Under the pieces are notes generated by a model, which was given only the letters and a program-made list of their open reading frames with translations, did not search any database and was not told where the DNA came from. A stretch of DNA of 64,000 nucleotides from Phycisphaerales bacterium (GTDB lineage Bacteria; Planctomycetota; Phycisphaerae; Phycisphaerales; UBA1924), in assembly GCA_029260345.1 (NCBI GenBank), contig JAJDDK010000006.1, positions 434,001 to 498,000 on the forward strand, in the 5' to 3' direction. The position numbers and the translations under genes were made by a program. Below, piece after piece: positions 17,491 through 26,383 of this stretch (positions within the stretch are counted from its first letter, which is position 1; every line of letters starts with the position of its first letter).

Positions 17491-18399
17491 CTAAGCGCGA
17501 CGATGTGCAATCAACACGCGCGGCTTCCCCTGAAAATCTCGTTCGATTCTCTGGTCGCACAAATCGGACTGCGCCTTGGCGATTGCAAGCACGGCGTCAG
17601 CGGTTGACTCGGCGAACTCGACCGCCAGCATTCCGCCGGCCACGAGGTGCCGCGCGGCGCCTTCGATGATTGGACGCACACAGGTCAAACCATCAGCGCC
17701 GGCGCGCAGGGCGGTCTCCGGTTCGTGCCGCACGTTGGCGGGGACATCGGCCCACTCTGGGTCAGGGATGTAGGGCGGATTGGAAACGAGCGCGTGCAAT
17801 GACTGGCCGCCGGGATGCCCATCGAGCGCAGTAAGCAAGTCGCCTTGAACAAAATCAATGCGATCGATAACGCCGTGGCGATTGGCGTTTTCCTTCGCAA
17901 CGGCCAGCGCCTCGGCTGACTGGTCAATGGCGACGCCATGCGCTTCACGGAGGTTCTTGAGCAGAGCGACGATGATGCAGCCGGAGCCGGTCCCGATGTC
18001 GGCGATCACGCCGCGACCGAGTTCCGGCGTCGCGCGCGCATGCTGGAGGACCGTTTCAACAATGGTCTCGGTCTCGGGGCGCGGGATGAGCACGCGCTGA
18101 TCCACGTGGAACGGCAACGAAAAGAACCACGCCTCGCCGACGAGGTATTGCACGGGTTCGTGCTTCAGCGCGCGACCGACCAGTTCACGAAGTTGTGAGC
18201 GCTCCATCGGTGAAGCGGGGCGATCCGCTTCCGCGTAAAGCCGCAGCCGTTCGCATCCGATGACGTGCGCGACAAGAAGCTCGGCGCACAGCCTGGCTGA
18301 CTCCACGCCAGCGCCGCTCAGCGCTTCGCTGATCCACTTCAGCAGGCGGCGCGTGGTCCAGGTTTCACCGGAGGTCGAGGTGGTTTGCGGCGCGTTCAC
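17491..18399 (-). CDS. prmC: Release factor glutamine methyltransferase PrmC
   Basis: Methylates the glutamine of the GGQ motif in peptide chain release factors, using S-adenosylmethionine. The 302-residue product has the N-terminal helical substrate-binding domain, the SAM loop DIGTGSG at 134-140, and the diagnostic NPPY at residues 207-210. PVQYLVGEAWFF and VLIPRPETE are further PrmC signatures. In many bacteria prmC follows prfA; no prfA is seen here. Confidence 0.95.
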   Translation of the reverse strand: MNAPQTTSTSGETWTTRRLLKWISEALSGAGVESARLCAELLVAHVIGCERLRLYAEADRPASPMERSQLRELVGRALKHEPVQYLVGEAWFFSLPFHVDQRVLIPRPETETIVETVLQHARATPELGRGVIADIGTGSGCIIVALLKNLREAHGVAIDQSAEALAVAKENANRHGVIDRIDFVQGDLLTALDGHPGGQSLHALVSNPPYIPDPEWADVPANVRHEPETALRAGADGLTCVRPIIEGAARHLVAGGMLAVEFAESTADAVLAIAKAQSDLCDQRIERDFQGKPRVLIAHRRA

Positions 18400-18452
18400 G
18401 CGTACAGCGTAGGGATTGCGGGCCCTCGCTGGCGAATGAAGGCGGCGGGGGT

Positions 18453-20033
18453 ATGATCCAATTGGAATGCGCGAACCTGCGTCTTTGGCGTCGTGCGCCG
18501 AATGGCCCAGTGGGCGACTCGCTTCTCAACACACGGAACGGTGGGGCACCGTTGGACGGTCAGGCTGACAGACTGCGCATTTTGATGCTTGGTTGGGAGT
18601 TCCCGCCCTTCATCAGCGGCGGGCTGGGGACGGCCTGCTACGGCTTGACGCGCGCCCTGGACGCGGCGGGGCATGAGGTCCTCTTCGTCCTGCCCAAGCC
18701 GATCACAGGCGACACCGCAAGCCATGTGCAGCTCCTAAGTCCGGACGCGCCGGCGGCGGCGACCGAACCTGAGCGGGCGCAAGAAGCCCAGTCGACGACG
18801 CGCACAACGACGCATATCGAGCGTGAAAAAGTCGCGCGCCGACTGGAAGAATTCAAGAACGTGCGATTCATGGATGTCCCCGCCGGGACGAGTTACCTCT
18901 CGCCGTATGGTGAAGGTTCGCCGGGCGAGGCGGCGCGGGTGGAAGTGATTGAGGAGCGATGGCTTCGCGAGCTTGCCGCATTACGCGCCGGTGGCGTGGA
19001 GATCACCGAGGACATTCTCGCCAGCGTCGGCGTGGACCCGCGCCTGGCGGCGGACTGGCTCCGGCGGCCAAACGACGATTACGGCGGCGACATGGTTCGC
19101 GATGCGCAGCGCTACGCCGCGATGGCCCTTTCGATGTGCCGACGCAAGAAATTTGATGTGATCCATGCCCACGACTGGATGACCTATCCCGCCGGCATGG
19201 CGCTGGCCCGTGCCACCGGGCGCCCGCTCGTGGTGCATATCCACTCGACGGAATTCGACCGTTCCGGTGAGCACGTGAATCAGCGCATTTACGACATCGA
19301 GCGGCGCGGCATGCACGCCGCCGTTCGCGTGATCGCCGTGAGCTACCTGACTCGAAAGATTTGCACCAGCCGGTACGGCATCAGCGGTGACAAGATCGAA
19401 GTCGTCTACAACGGTGTGGAATGGGCGGGCTATGAGCCGCGGCCAAATCTTTCGATCAGCCCAAAGGAGCGCATTGTTTTGTTCCTCGGGCGCATTACGA
19501 TGCAGAAGGGACCGGAATACTTCGTCGCCGCCGCAAAGCGTGTGCTTGAGAAGATTCCAAATGTGAAGTTCGTCGTGGCCGGTTCAGGCGACATGGCGCG
19601 GCGGATGATCGAACAAGCCGCAGCCTTGGGCATCGGTCACAAAGTGCTCTTCACCGGATTCCTGCGCGGCGCCGACGTCAAGCGCGTCTTCCGTATGGCG
19701 GATTGCTACGTGATGCCGAGTGTGTCCGAACCGTTTGGCATCGCGCCGCTTGAAGCGATCTGCAACGATGTGCCGGTGATCATCAGCAAGCAGTCGGGCG
19801 TCGCCGAAGTGCTGACGCATGCGCTCAAGGTTGATTTCTGGGACATCGATGAAATGGCGAACATGATCGTCGCCGTGCTTCGCTATCCGCCGTTGTCGCA
19901 GACGCTGCGCCGGCACGGAGCGCTTGAGGTGCGCGGGTTGACATGGGATGGCGCCGCACAGCGCTGTGCGCAGGTGTACGGCGACGCGATTGAAGAATTT
20001 CGCGCCCCTGTGCAGGCGCGAATAGCCCGTTGA
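18453..20033 (+). CDS. Glycosyltransferase, GT4/glycogen-synthase-like
   Basis: 526 residues with the two Rossmann-like domains of GT-B enzymes. The N-terminal half opens with LRILMLGWEFPPFISGGLG, the pattern of starch/glycogen synthase-like and GT4 enzymes; HAHDWMTYPAG follows in the middle. The C-terminal half carries LFLGRITMQKGPEYFV and EPFGIAPLEAI with the E-x7-E sugar-nucleotide motif. No signal peptide. The 36 or so residues before LRILML may be non-native, so a later start is possible. Likely role is synthesis of a storage or surface glucan; donor and acceptor cannot be told. Confidence 0.85.
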   Translation: MIQLECANLRLWRRAPNGPVGDSLLNTRNGGAPLDGQADRLRILMLGWEFPPFISGGLGTACYGLTRALDAAGHEVLFVLPKPITGDTASHVQLLSPDAPAAATEPERAQEAQSTTRTTTHIEREKVARRLEEFKNVRFMDVPAGTSYLSPYGEGSPGEAARVEVIEERWLRELAALRAGGVEITEDILASVGVDPRLAADWLRRPNDDYGGDMVRDAQRYAAMALSMCRRKKFDVIHAHDWMTYPAGMALARATGRPLVVHIHSTEFDRSGEHVNQRIYDIERRGMHAAVRVIAVSYLTRKICTSRYGISGDKIEVVYNGVEWAGYEPRPNLSISPKERIVLFLGRITMQKGPEYFVAAAKRVLEKIPNVKFVVAGSGDMARRMIEQAAALGIGHKVLFTGFLRGADVKRVFRMADCYVMPSVSEPFGIAPLEAICNDVPVIISKQSGVAEVLTHALKVDFWDIDEMANMIVAVLRYPPLSQTLRRHGALEVRGLTWDGAAQRCAQVYGDAIEEFRAPVQARIAR

Positions 20034-20213
20034 TCGGTCCGGGAATGAGCGGCGCAGGTCACTTCGGCCTGCGACGCTCTGCAAAGGGCCAATGCTGACG
20101 CCTCTGCAATCTCCATCTCTTCCGCGACTAAGTTCGTATGCCGTTCGGGGACGGTTCCAATTCTGTTCGTGTTTTGCACGCGCATTTGGGGTTGGGCCTA
20201 CCATCACCCGCCA

Positions 20214-20999
20214 ATGTCAGTGAAACCTCAGACCAAAGCTGGACTTGCGACAAGTGGCTCGCCGGGCGATGTCCTGCGCGTCATCGACGCGGGAGAGTTG
20301 AGCTACGCCGACGGCCTGGCTCTGCAGGAAATGCACTGGGAAGAAGTGCTTGCCGAACGCGAGAGCGGCGGGCCGGTCGGGCGGCTGATACTGCTTGAGC
20401 ATGTGCCGCCGGTGATTACGGTGAGTCGGCGCAAGACGTCGCGCGAGCATTTGATCGCGACGCCGCAAATGTTGGCGCGCGAGGGCGTGGAAGTTCACGA
20501 AACCGATCGCGGCGGGGACATCACCTATCACGGTCCGGGCCAGCTCGTCGCGTATCCAATTCTTGATTTGAATCGGCTTGGGCTGAATCTGCACGCGTAC
20601 TTGCGATTTCTGGAACAGATTGTGATTGACACGTGCGCCGACTTCGGCGTCACAGCACATCGCGATGTGTGCGCCACCGGAGTGTGGGTGGGTGGTGACC
20701 CGGCGACACAGACGGAGTCATGCCCAGGCCCGGCAGGAGGAGCGAAGATTTGTGCGATGGGCGTGCGTGTACGCCGCTGGGTGACGACGCATGGATTGGC
20801 GCTGAATGTCTCCACCAATCTCGATCACTTCAAATTGATTGTGCCGTGCGGACTGATTGGGCGGCCGGTGACGAGTTTGCGCCAAGAGCTTGGCGACGCG
20901 TGTCCGTCGATGTCAGAGGCAAAGGGCACGTTGGCTCGGTGCTTTGTTTCAGCAGCAAATTCAACACTGGCGGCGTCGAATCAAGGCCGCCAGAGGTAA
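20214..20999 (+). CDS. lipB: Octanoyltransferase LipB
   Basis: Transfers octanoate from acyl carrier protein to the lipoyl domains of 2-oxoacid dehydrogenases, the first step of lipoate synthesis. The 261-residue product shows RGGDITYHGPGQLVAYPI, catalytic Lys178 in AKICAMGV and Cys212 in VPCGL, and THGLALNV. ATG 20214 gives the expected N terminus; the frame is open 45 bases further up but with no family sequence. It converges on and overlaps sppA by 19 bases. No lipA is seen nearby. Confidence 0.95.
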   Translation: MSVKPQTKAGLATSGSPGDVLRVIDAGELSYADGLALQEMHWEEVLAERESGGPVGRLILLEHVPPVITVSRRKTSREHLIATPQMLAREGVEVHETDRGGDITYHGPGQLVAYPILDLNRLGLNLHAYLRFLEQIVIDTCADFGVTAHRDVCATGVWVGGDPATQTESCPGPAGGAKICAMGVRVRRWVTTHGLALNVSTNLDHFKLIVPCGLIGRPVTSLRQELGDACPSMSEAKGTLARCFVSAANSTLAASNQGRQR

Positions 21000-22009
21000 T
21001 AAAACGAAGCGCTGCCGTTGAGCGCCGCAAAATCACGCGGCACATTCACCTGCATGAGATTGATTTGCGTCTGATTCGCCGCGCTTGCCTCAGCGCCGCT
21101 GACGCCATCGGTTTGTACGCCATACGGGGACGCCGGATCGACATCCTGGCCGACATAGGCGACAAGCTGCGCCGTCGTCAGTGCGGCTAGCGATTTCGCT
21201 TTCTGGAACGCGTCGCGCACGCCGCCGGTTTGATCGATCAGTCCGATCTCAACCGCCTGCGTTCCGGTGAAAACACGTCCATCGGTTGCCTTGGTGACAT
21301 TGTCCGCCGGGAGATTCGGACGGCGCTCCAACACGAGGCCTTTGAACCGCGCGTAGTAGTCGTCGATCATTCCTTGAAGAATGGCGTACTGCGAATCGAC
21401 CATCGGCTCAAACGGGTTGGCCATGTCTTTGTTCGGGCCGCTCTTCACCGCCCGCGCTTCAATGCCGAGCTTCGCCAGCCCGGCGCTGAAATTCATTGTT
21501 TGCATGATGACGCCGATGGAGCCTGTCACCGACGTTGGCTCCGCGATGAGATAGTCCGCCGCGATGGCGAGGTAGTACCCGCCGCTCGTCGCGATCTCGC
21601 CCATGGAAGTCACGACCGGTTTGCCGGTGCGGTCCATGAAGGCGCGGGCTTCGCGATACATGATGTCGCTGCCCGTGACGGTGCCGCCGGGGGAATTGAT
21701 GCGCAGGACGACGGCGCGCACGTTTGGGTCGTTTTCAATGAGTTGAAGACGGCGCACGAATTCGTCCACCGGGTTCGGGCCTGACCCGAGCAGCCCCGGC
21801 GTGCGCACATCGGCAATGAAGCCCGTCACCGGGATCATCGCAACCTTCGGCGCGTTGCGGCCGGCCCCCGGATCTTTCATCACCACTCGCTCATTCAATC
21901 CCGGCGCCGGGGCAAAGCCGACATCAAAACTCACCCGCAGCGGCGAGCAGGCGCTCGAAAGCAGTCCAAGAAAACAAAATCCAATCGCGGCAAAGAATGG
22001 CGTCTTCAT
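20981..22009 (-). CDS. sppA: Signal peptide peptidase SppA-like (S49) lipoprotein, short form
   Basis: 342 residues; a signal peptide with lipobox LLSSAC (Cys21) suggests an envelope-anchored serine protease of the S49 family that degrades cleaved signal peptides. Motifs: INSPGGTVTGSD, the nucleophile region ATSGGYYLA, VTGSIGVIM, and the catalytic lysine region around KSGPNKDM. One S49 domain, so this is the 36K-type form, unlike the double-domain protein at 35796-37607. A lipobox is unusual for SppA, which normally has a membrane helix. Confidence 0.9.
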   Translation of the reverse strand: MKTPFFAAIGFCFLGLLSSACSPLRVSFDVGFAPAPGLNERVVMKDPGAGRNAPKVAMIPVTGFIADVRTPGLLGSGPNPVDEFVRRLQLIENDPNVRAVVLRINSPGGTVTGSDIMYREARAFMDRTGKPVVTSMGEIATSGGYYLAIAADYLIAEPTSVTGSIGVIMQTMNFSAGLAKLGIEARAVKSGPNKDMANPFEPMVDSQYAILQGMIDDYYARFKGLVLERRPNLPADNVTKATDGRVFTGTQAVEIGLIDQTGGVRDAFQKAKSLAALTTAQLVAYVGQDVDPASPYGVQTDGVSGAEASAANQTQINLMQVNVPRDFAALNGSASFYYLWRP

Positions 22010-22066
22010 GGCGCGACTCTACACATTTGGCGATGCCGGCGAAGTGATGAACGCCCCGTTGGGAAG

Positions 22067-23029
22067 ATGTCGCCGTACACTCGACCCCGCGTGACCACTT
22101 CGGCCCACATTCCGGTGCTGCTTGATCAGACGCTCGACCTGCTGGCGCCTCAGCCGGGCGAGACCGTTCTCGACTGCACCGTCGGTCTTGGCGGGCATGC
22201 CGTGGCCCTTGCGAGTCGGCTGGGGCCAACCGGCGTTCTCGTCATCAATGATCTGGATCAGGGCAATCTCACTTCTGCGGCTGAGCGGCTCTCGCAGATT
22301 GAAGACCCGCCGCGGGTTGTTTCATTGCAAGGCAACTTTGCCGAGGCCCCTCGGAAGCTGGCCGAACTCGGACTCCATGCTTCTGTCGTGCTGGCAGATC
22401 TTGGATTCGCCTCTCCTCAGGTGGACGACCCATCACGAGGTTTCAGCTTCATGCGCGAGGGCCCGCTGGACATGCGGCTCGACCCTTCGGCGGCCGTCTC
22501 AGCCGCGGAACTGGTCAACCAGGCAGGCGAGCAGGAGCTGGTTTCCATCCTCCGAGAATTCGGCGAAGAGCGGCAAGCTTTGCGCATCGCCCGAAAACTT
22601 GTCGCCGCACGCACTGAGACGCCGATATCGACGACGACGCAATTGGCGTCGCTGATTCATGAAGCGGTCGGGCCTCGACGCCCGCAGGATCGCATCGACC
22701 CCGCAACAAGGACCTTTCAAGCCTTGCGCATCGCTGTGAATGACGAGATCGGGAGCCTTGAGCGATTGCTGGACGCCGTCCGCCGCGCCGCCGCCGCGCC
22801 CGCGGGATCGTGGCTGACGCCGGACGCCCGGATCGGCGTCATTTCATTCCATTCACTCGAGGACCGACCCGTCAAGAATTGCTTCCGCGATCTGACCGCC
22901 TCCGGGCTTGCCCGGGCGCTCACTCGCAAGCCAGTCACTGCGAGCAATGCCGAGAGCGCCGCGAACCCGCGATCGCGCTCCGCAAAGCTCCGCGCCATTC
23001 AACTGAACACGCGCTCAAACGCGCGTTAA
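22067..23029 (+). CDS. rsmH: 16S rRNA (cytosine-N4) methyltransferase RsmH
   Basis: Methylates C1402 of 16S rRNA; classically the start of the dcw cluster. The 320-residue protein has HIPVLLDQTLDLL, the SAM-binding LDCTVGLGGHA, DLGFASPQVDDPSRGFSF, GPLDMRLD, TFQALRIAVNDEIGSLE and ISFHSLEDRPVKN, all hallmarks. No mraZ precedes it; the upstream gene is sppA on the other strand. The gene opens a plus-strand run with a LysM protein, an FtsL-like protein and ftsI. Confidence 0.96.
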   Translation: MSPYTRPRVTTSAHIPVLLDQTLDLLAPQPGETVLDCTVGLGGHAVALASRLGPTGVLVINDLDQGNLTSAAERLSQIEDPPRVVSLQGNFAEAPRKLAELGLHASVVLADLGFASPQVDDPSRGFSFMREGPLDMRLDPSAAVSAAELVNQAGEQELVSILREFGEERQALRIARKLVAARTETPISTTTQLASLIHEAVGPRRPQDRIDPATRTFQALRIAVNDEIGSLERLLDAVRRAAAAPAGSWLTPDARIGVISFHSLEDRPVKNCFRDLTASGLARALTRKPVTASNAESAANPRSRSAKLRAIQLNTRSNAR

Positions 23030-23127
23030 CATGACCCAATCGCCGGGCCGCCGGCGGCGCATGGATCGCGCCCGCACGCGGCAAGACAAGTCGCCTCTCC
23101 CCGAACGTCCGCACGGAAGTGGATTCA

Positions 23128-23955
23128 ATGACGCGGGAACAGAAAATTTCTCTCATCGTCGGCTTCACCCTCGTCTTGCTCGTGGGCGTCGCTGTCTCTG
23201 ACCATCTCTCGGCCGCGCGCAGCGCGCAACTCGAATCCGGCCTGACGCCGCGCGGCGACATGGACGCATTCGACGAGGTTCAGAATCCAATTCCTGAGTC
23301 GAAACCGATGGAGACGTTCGCTGCGGCGCCCGAGTATTCGCCCACCGTCAATACGCCGACGGGACCGATTGCGAAGAGCCTCGAAGACGCTGCGAATCCG
23401 CCTGCGGATTTCCTGACGAAATTACGCAATCGAATTCAGGACTTCCCGCTCGCAGCAGACACCATCACGCGATCAGACGAGCCAATTCAGACGCAATCGA
23501 TTTTTCCGCCGCCAAAGCGCAGTCTGGAACTCTCAACTGATGAGATCGCGTGGCATCCTGTCGTCGAAGGCGACACGCTCTGGTCGATCGCTGAGCAGTA
23601 TTACAACGACGGCGCGCTGGCGGTGAAACTCGCCACGTTCAACGGCGCCAACCCGGAACTCATTCGTCCTGGCGTCCGATTGCGCATCCCCGCTCGTGAA
23701 GCGCTGACCGGTGAAGCGGCGCCAAAGTCGACTCCTTCAGCGCCCAAGGCCGCTTCCAATCCGACGCCCAAGACTGAAACCAAGCCCGTCGCCACGCGCA
23801 ACTACACGGTGAAGAAAGGCGACACGCTTGGCGCCATTGCCCAGCGCGAGCTCGGCACGGTGAAGCGCATCAACGAGATTCTGAAGCTCAACCCGAAGAT
23901 GAGTGATGCGGACGACATCCGAGTCGACGACGTCATCAAACTCCCGAGCAAATAA
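23128..23955 (+). CDS. Membrane-anchored protein with two LysM domains
   Basis: 275 residues from ATG 23128 (a GTG three codons earlier is in frame). One N-terminal membrane helix (ISLIVGFTLVLLVGVAV) is followed by a proline-rich linker and two LysM domains: HPVVEGDTLWSIAEQYYND to LRIPA, and NYTVKKGDTLGAIAQRELG to VIKLPS. LysM binds N-acetylglucosamine-containing glycans such as peptidoglycan. It sits between rsmH and the ftsL-like gene, which is not the standard order, so a role in septal or general wall synthesis is a fair guess. Confidence 0.85.
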   Translation: MTREQKISLIVGFTLVLLVGVAVSDHLSAARSAQLESGLTPRGDMDAFDEVQNPIPESKPMETFAAAPEYSPTVNTPTGPIAKSLEDAANPPADFLTKLRNRIQDFPLAADTITRSDEPIQTQSIFPPPKRSLELSTDEIAWHPVVEGDTLWSIAEQYYNDGALAVKLATFNGANPELIRPGVRLRIPAREALTGEAAPKSTPSAPKAASNPTPKTETKPVATRNYTVKKGDTLGAIAQRELGTVKRINEILKLNPKMSDADDIRVDDVIKLPSK

Positions 23956-24305
23956 TGGGCGCCCGTCGTGAGGTTGCGCAGAGCCGCTCGCTCGCTGCGA
24001 AGCTGGCGCTGCTCATATTGCTGGCGGCGTTCATGGGTGTGTCCTTGTTGTCCGCTCGACAGCGACGACTGGTCGCCGCTCATGATCTTGCAGTCCTGCA
24101 TGCACAGGCGGAAGAGGATGGCCGCACTGCGCTTCGGCTGCGCCAGGAGATCGCCGACCGGTTGGCGCTGCCTCGAATTCGCATGACCGCTGCGGAAGCG
24201 GGCCTGAAAGAACCGATTCTTCGATTCGAAAGCGCCACCGAGGAACCACTGGCGCAGGGTTCGCAACACCCGGATGATTTCGATCTGGACAGGCTCTCTA
24301 ACTGA
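23955..24305 (+). CDS. FtsL-like small membrane protein
   Basis: 116 residues with one membrane helix (about 14-32, LAAKLALLILLAAFMGVSLL) followed by a helical, charged segment (VLHAQAEEDGRTALRLRQEIADRLA) of the sort that forms a coiled coil in FtsL/FtsB. Size, topology and its place directly before ftsI match FtsL, which is poorly conserved in sequence. Start overlaps the LysM gene stop (TAATG) and its stop overlaps the ftsI start. Called by position and topology only. Confidence 0.6.
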   Translation: MGARREVAQSRSLAAKLALLILLAAFMGVSLLSARQRRLVAAHDLAVLHAQAEEDGRTALRLRQEIADRLALPRIRMTAAEAGLKEPILRFESATEEPLAQGSQHPDDFDLDRLSN

Positions 24306-26179
24306 TGGATACGCCAAACCAAATCGAATCTGAACCGGCCGATCCGAGGCAAGCGCGTCTTCGCGGCGTTGGCCGCCTCACGATGATCGCTCTCAGTGTC
24401 ATGATGTTCGTTGTGCTCGCACGCGTCGCGCAGCTTCAGGTGGCGCCCGGTGAAACGTTGCGAAGTCACTTGTCAGATCGCACAAGTCGACGTGCGGAAT
24501 TGGCGCCGCGCGGCGACCTGCGCGATCGGCGCGGCCGATTGCTCGCCACGTCATCATTCGGCTGGCGACTCTTTGTTGACCCGACACGTTTCCCAGCCGT
24601 TGCGGACAACGCAGTCGTGCAACTCGCCAGCGCGCTGGACATGCCGGTCAATGAAGTTGGCACGCGCATCTACGAGCGCATCGCCCGAAATGAACGCCGT
24701 CAGGCCGAAGGCCAATCATTGATTCGCTATGTGTCCATTGGCGGTGCGCTCGAGCAGTCGCAGGTGGACGCCGTGCGCCGCCTTGGCTTTTCCGGTGTGC
24801 ATCTTGAGCGAATTCCCATTCGCCGGCTCGCCGAAGCGCCCGCCGTCGCGTCCCTCGTCGGTCTTGTGGGCGTGGACGACCACGGCCTGCTCGGCGCTGA
24901 GCGCGCCTTCGAAAGTCGACTGAAGCCGGTGCAAGGCTCACTGGCATACACGCGCGATGCGCGCGGACGCACCATGTGGGTGGAGGTCGGCAGCTACGAG
25001 CCATCCATGAAAGGCGAGGACATTCGCCTGAGCATCGACCTTGCCGTGCAGGACATTGCGCTCGAAGAACTCAATCGTGGCGTGAAAGACGCCGACGCCT
25101 CCGGCGGTCGTGTGATCGTGATGGACTCACTCACCGGCGAGCTTCTCGCGATGGCGGACATCGTGCACGATCGCAAAGACGTCGTGCCGTTCAACGCCAA
25201 ACTGATCAATCGTGACACCGGGCGCGGGCCGCGCTTTCGCGTGCTGCGACAGAATGAGAACAGCGCGGAAATCCCGGCGCTGACGCGCAATCGATGCGTT
25301 GAGGATGTGTACGAACCCGGTTCCACATTCAAACCATTCATGTGGGCGGCCGTCACCGAACGCGGCAAGTTCGCGCCGGATGATGTTCTCGAAACACATG
25401 ACGGGCTTTGGCGCACGCCGTATGGTCGTCCGCTGGAGGACGTGACGCCGCGCGACAAGCAGTCATGGCATGACGTGCTTGTTAATTCGTCAAACATCGG
25501 GATGGCGCAAGGCGTGGCGCTTCTGACCGGCTACGAAATGCGCGAAGCCGTGGTGAAGCTCGGTTTCGGCCGGCCCGTCGGGATTGGCCTGCCGGGCGAA
25601 GCCGCAGGCATTGTGACGTCGGCTCGCGACTGGTCGAAGTACACGCAAACCAGTGTGGCGATGGGGTATGAAATTGCGGTCACGCCGGTGCAAATGGTGC
25701 GGGCGTTCAGCGCATTTGCGCGTCGAGGTCAATTGGCAGGAACGATCCCAACGATGCGTTTGACAGCGGCTAATGCCGAGCCGCAGGAAGAGGTTGTCTA
25801 TCGCGTCTTTCCGCCGGATGTCGCGCTCCTGGCGCGCGACGCCATGACGGGTGTGGTGGCGAAGATGGACGAGCGCATGATGCGCACGCATCGCTACGAC
25901 CACGAGCCGCGCTATTCGATGTTCGGGAAGTCAGGCACGGCGAACATTCCACGGCCGGATGGTCGCGGCTACATCGAAGGGCAATACATCTCGAGCTTTA
26001 TCGCGGGGGCGCCGCTCAATGAATCACGCATTGTGGTGCTGGTGGTGATCGATGATCCGGGGCCGGAGCTTGCGAAGAAAAAGCTGCATTACGGATCGTC
26101 CGTCGCCGGGCCGGTGGTGCGGCGTATCGTCGAGCGTGTGCTGCCGTATCTTGGCGTTTCGCCCGCGTCGGTCCATTAG
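24305..26179 (+). CDS. ftsI: Penicillin-binding protein 2/3 (FtsI-type transpeptidase)
   Basis: 624-residue class B penicillin-binding protein that cross-links peptidoglycan. N-terminal membrane helix at about residues 24-45, then the pedestal region (RGDLRDRRGRLLA) and the transpeptidase with the three active-site motifs: STFK at 340-343, SSN at 395-397, and KSGT at 542-545. Position after rsmH and an FtsL-like gene favours the division enzyme FtsI over the elongation enzyme. The usual downstream murE/murF/mraY genes are missing: a repeat region and an opposite-strand regulator follow. Confidence 0.93.
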   Translation: MDTPNQIESEPADPRQARLRGVGRLTMIALSVMMFVVLARVAQLQVAPGETLRSHLSDRTSRRAELAPRGDLRDRRGRLLATSSFGWRLFVDPTRFPAVADNAVVQLASALDMPVNEVGTRIYERIARNERRQAEGQSLIRYVSIGGALEQSQVDAVRRLGFSGVHLERIPIRRLAEAPAVASLVGLVGVDDHGLLGAERAFESRLKPVQGSLAYTRDARGRTMWVEVGSYEPSMKGEDIRLSIDLAVQDIALEELNRGVKDADASGGRVIVMDSLTGELLAMADIVHDRKDVVPFNAKLINRDTGRGPRFRVLRQNENSAEIPALTRNRCVEDVYEPGSTFKPFMWAAVTERGKFAPDDVLETHDGLWRTPYGRPLEDVTPRDKQSWHDVLVNSSNIGMAQGVALLTGYEMREAVVKLGFGRPVGIGLPGEAAGIVTSARDWSKYTQTSVAMGYEIAVTPVQMVRAFSAFARRGQLAGTIPTMRLTAANAEPQEEVVYRVFPPDVALLARDAMTGVVAKMDERMMRTHRYDHEPRYSMFGKSGTANIPRPDGRGYIEGQYISSFIAGAPLNESRIVVLVVIDDPGPELAKKKLHYGSSVAGPVVRRIVERVLPYLGVSPASVH

Positions 26180-26212
26180 GCAATAAGTGTTTGTGCGCAT
26201 CGGATCGACTCA

Positions 26213-26374
26213 CTCTCCCTCTGGGAGAGTCGGCAACGCGCAGCGTTGACGGTGAGGGCTCTGTTCTTACTCACTTCTCTATGCCTCAATGGTGAATTAC
26301 GCACGTATTCGTTTGAGGTTTGAAGAAGGGAGTAGTTGGGGAGCCCTCACCTGACCTCTCCCAAGGGGAGAGGG
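26213..26374. repeat. Intergenic inverted-repeat element with terminal hairpins
   Basis: Left arm: hairpin CTCTCCC-TCT-GGGAGAG (26213-26229), then CAACGC-GCA-GCGTTG (26234-26248) and GGTGAGGGCTC. Right arm: GAGCCCTCACCTGACC then hairpin CTCTCCC-AAG-GGGAGAG (26356-26372). The arms are inverted copies of each other around about 80 bases, giving a foldback element. It fills the space between convergent ftsI and the sigma-54 regulator and could act as a two-way terminator. Similar ccctctccc-ggggagaggg elements are widespread in bacterial genomes. Confidence 0.75.
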
Positions 26375-26383
26375 ATGGGAAAA

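Noticed and set aside
20053-20073. Hairpin CGCAGG/CCTGCG after the glycosyltransferase gene as a terminator
   Set aside because: Only six pairs with a 9-base loop and no T tract follows.
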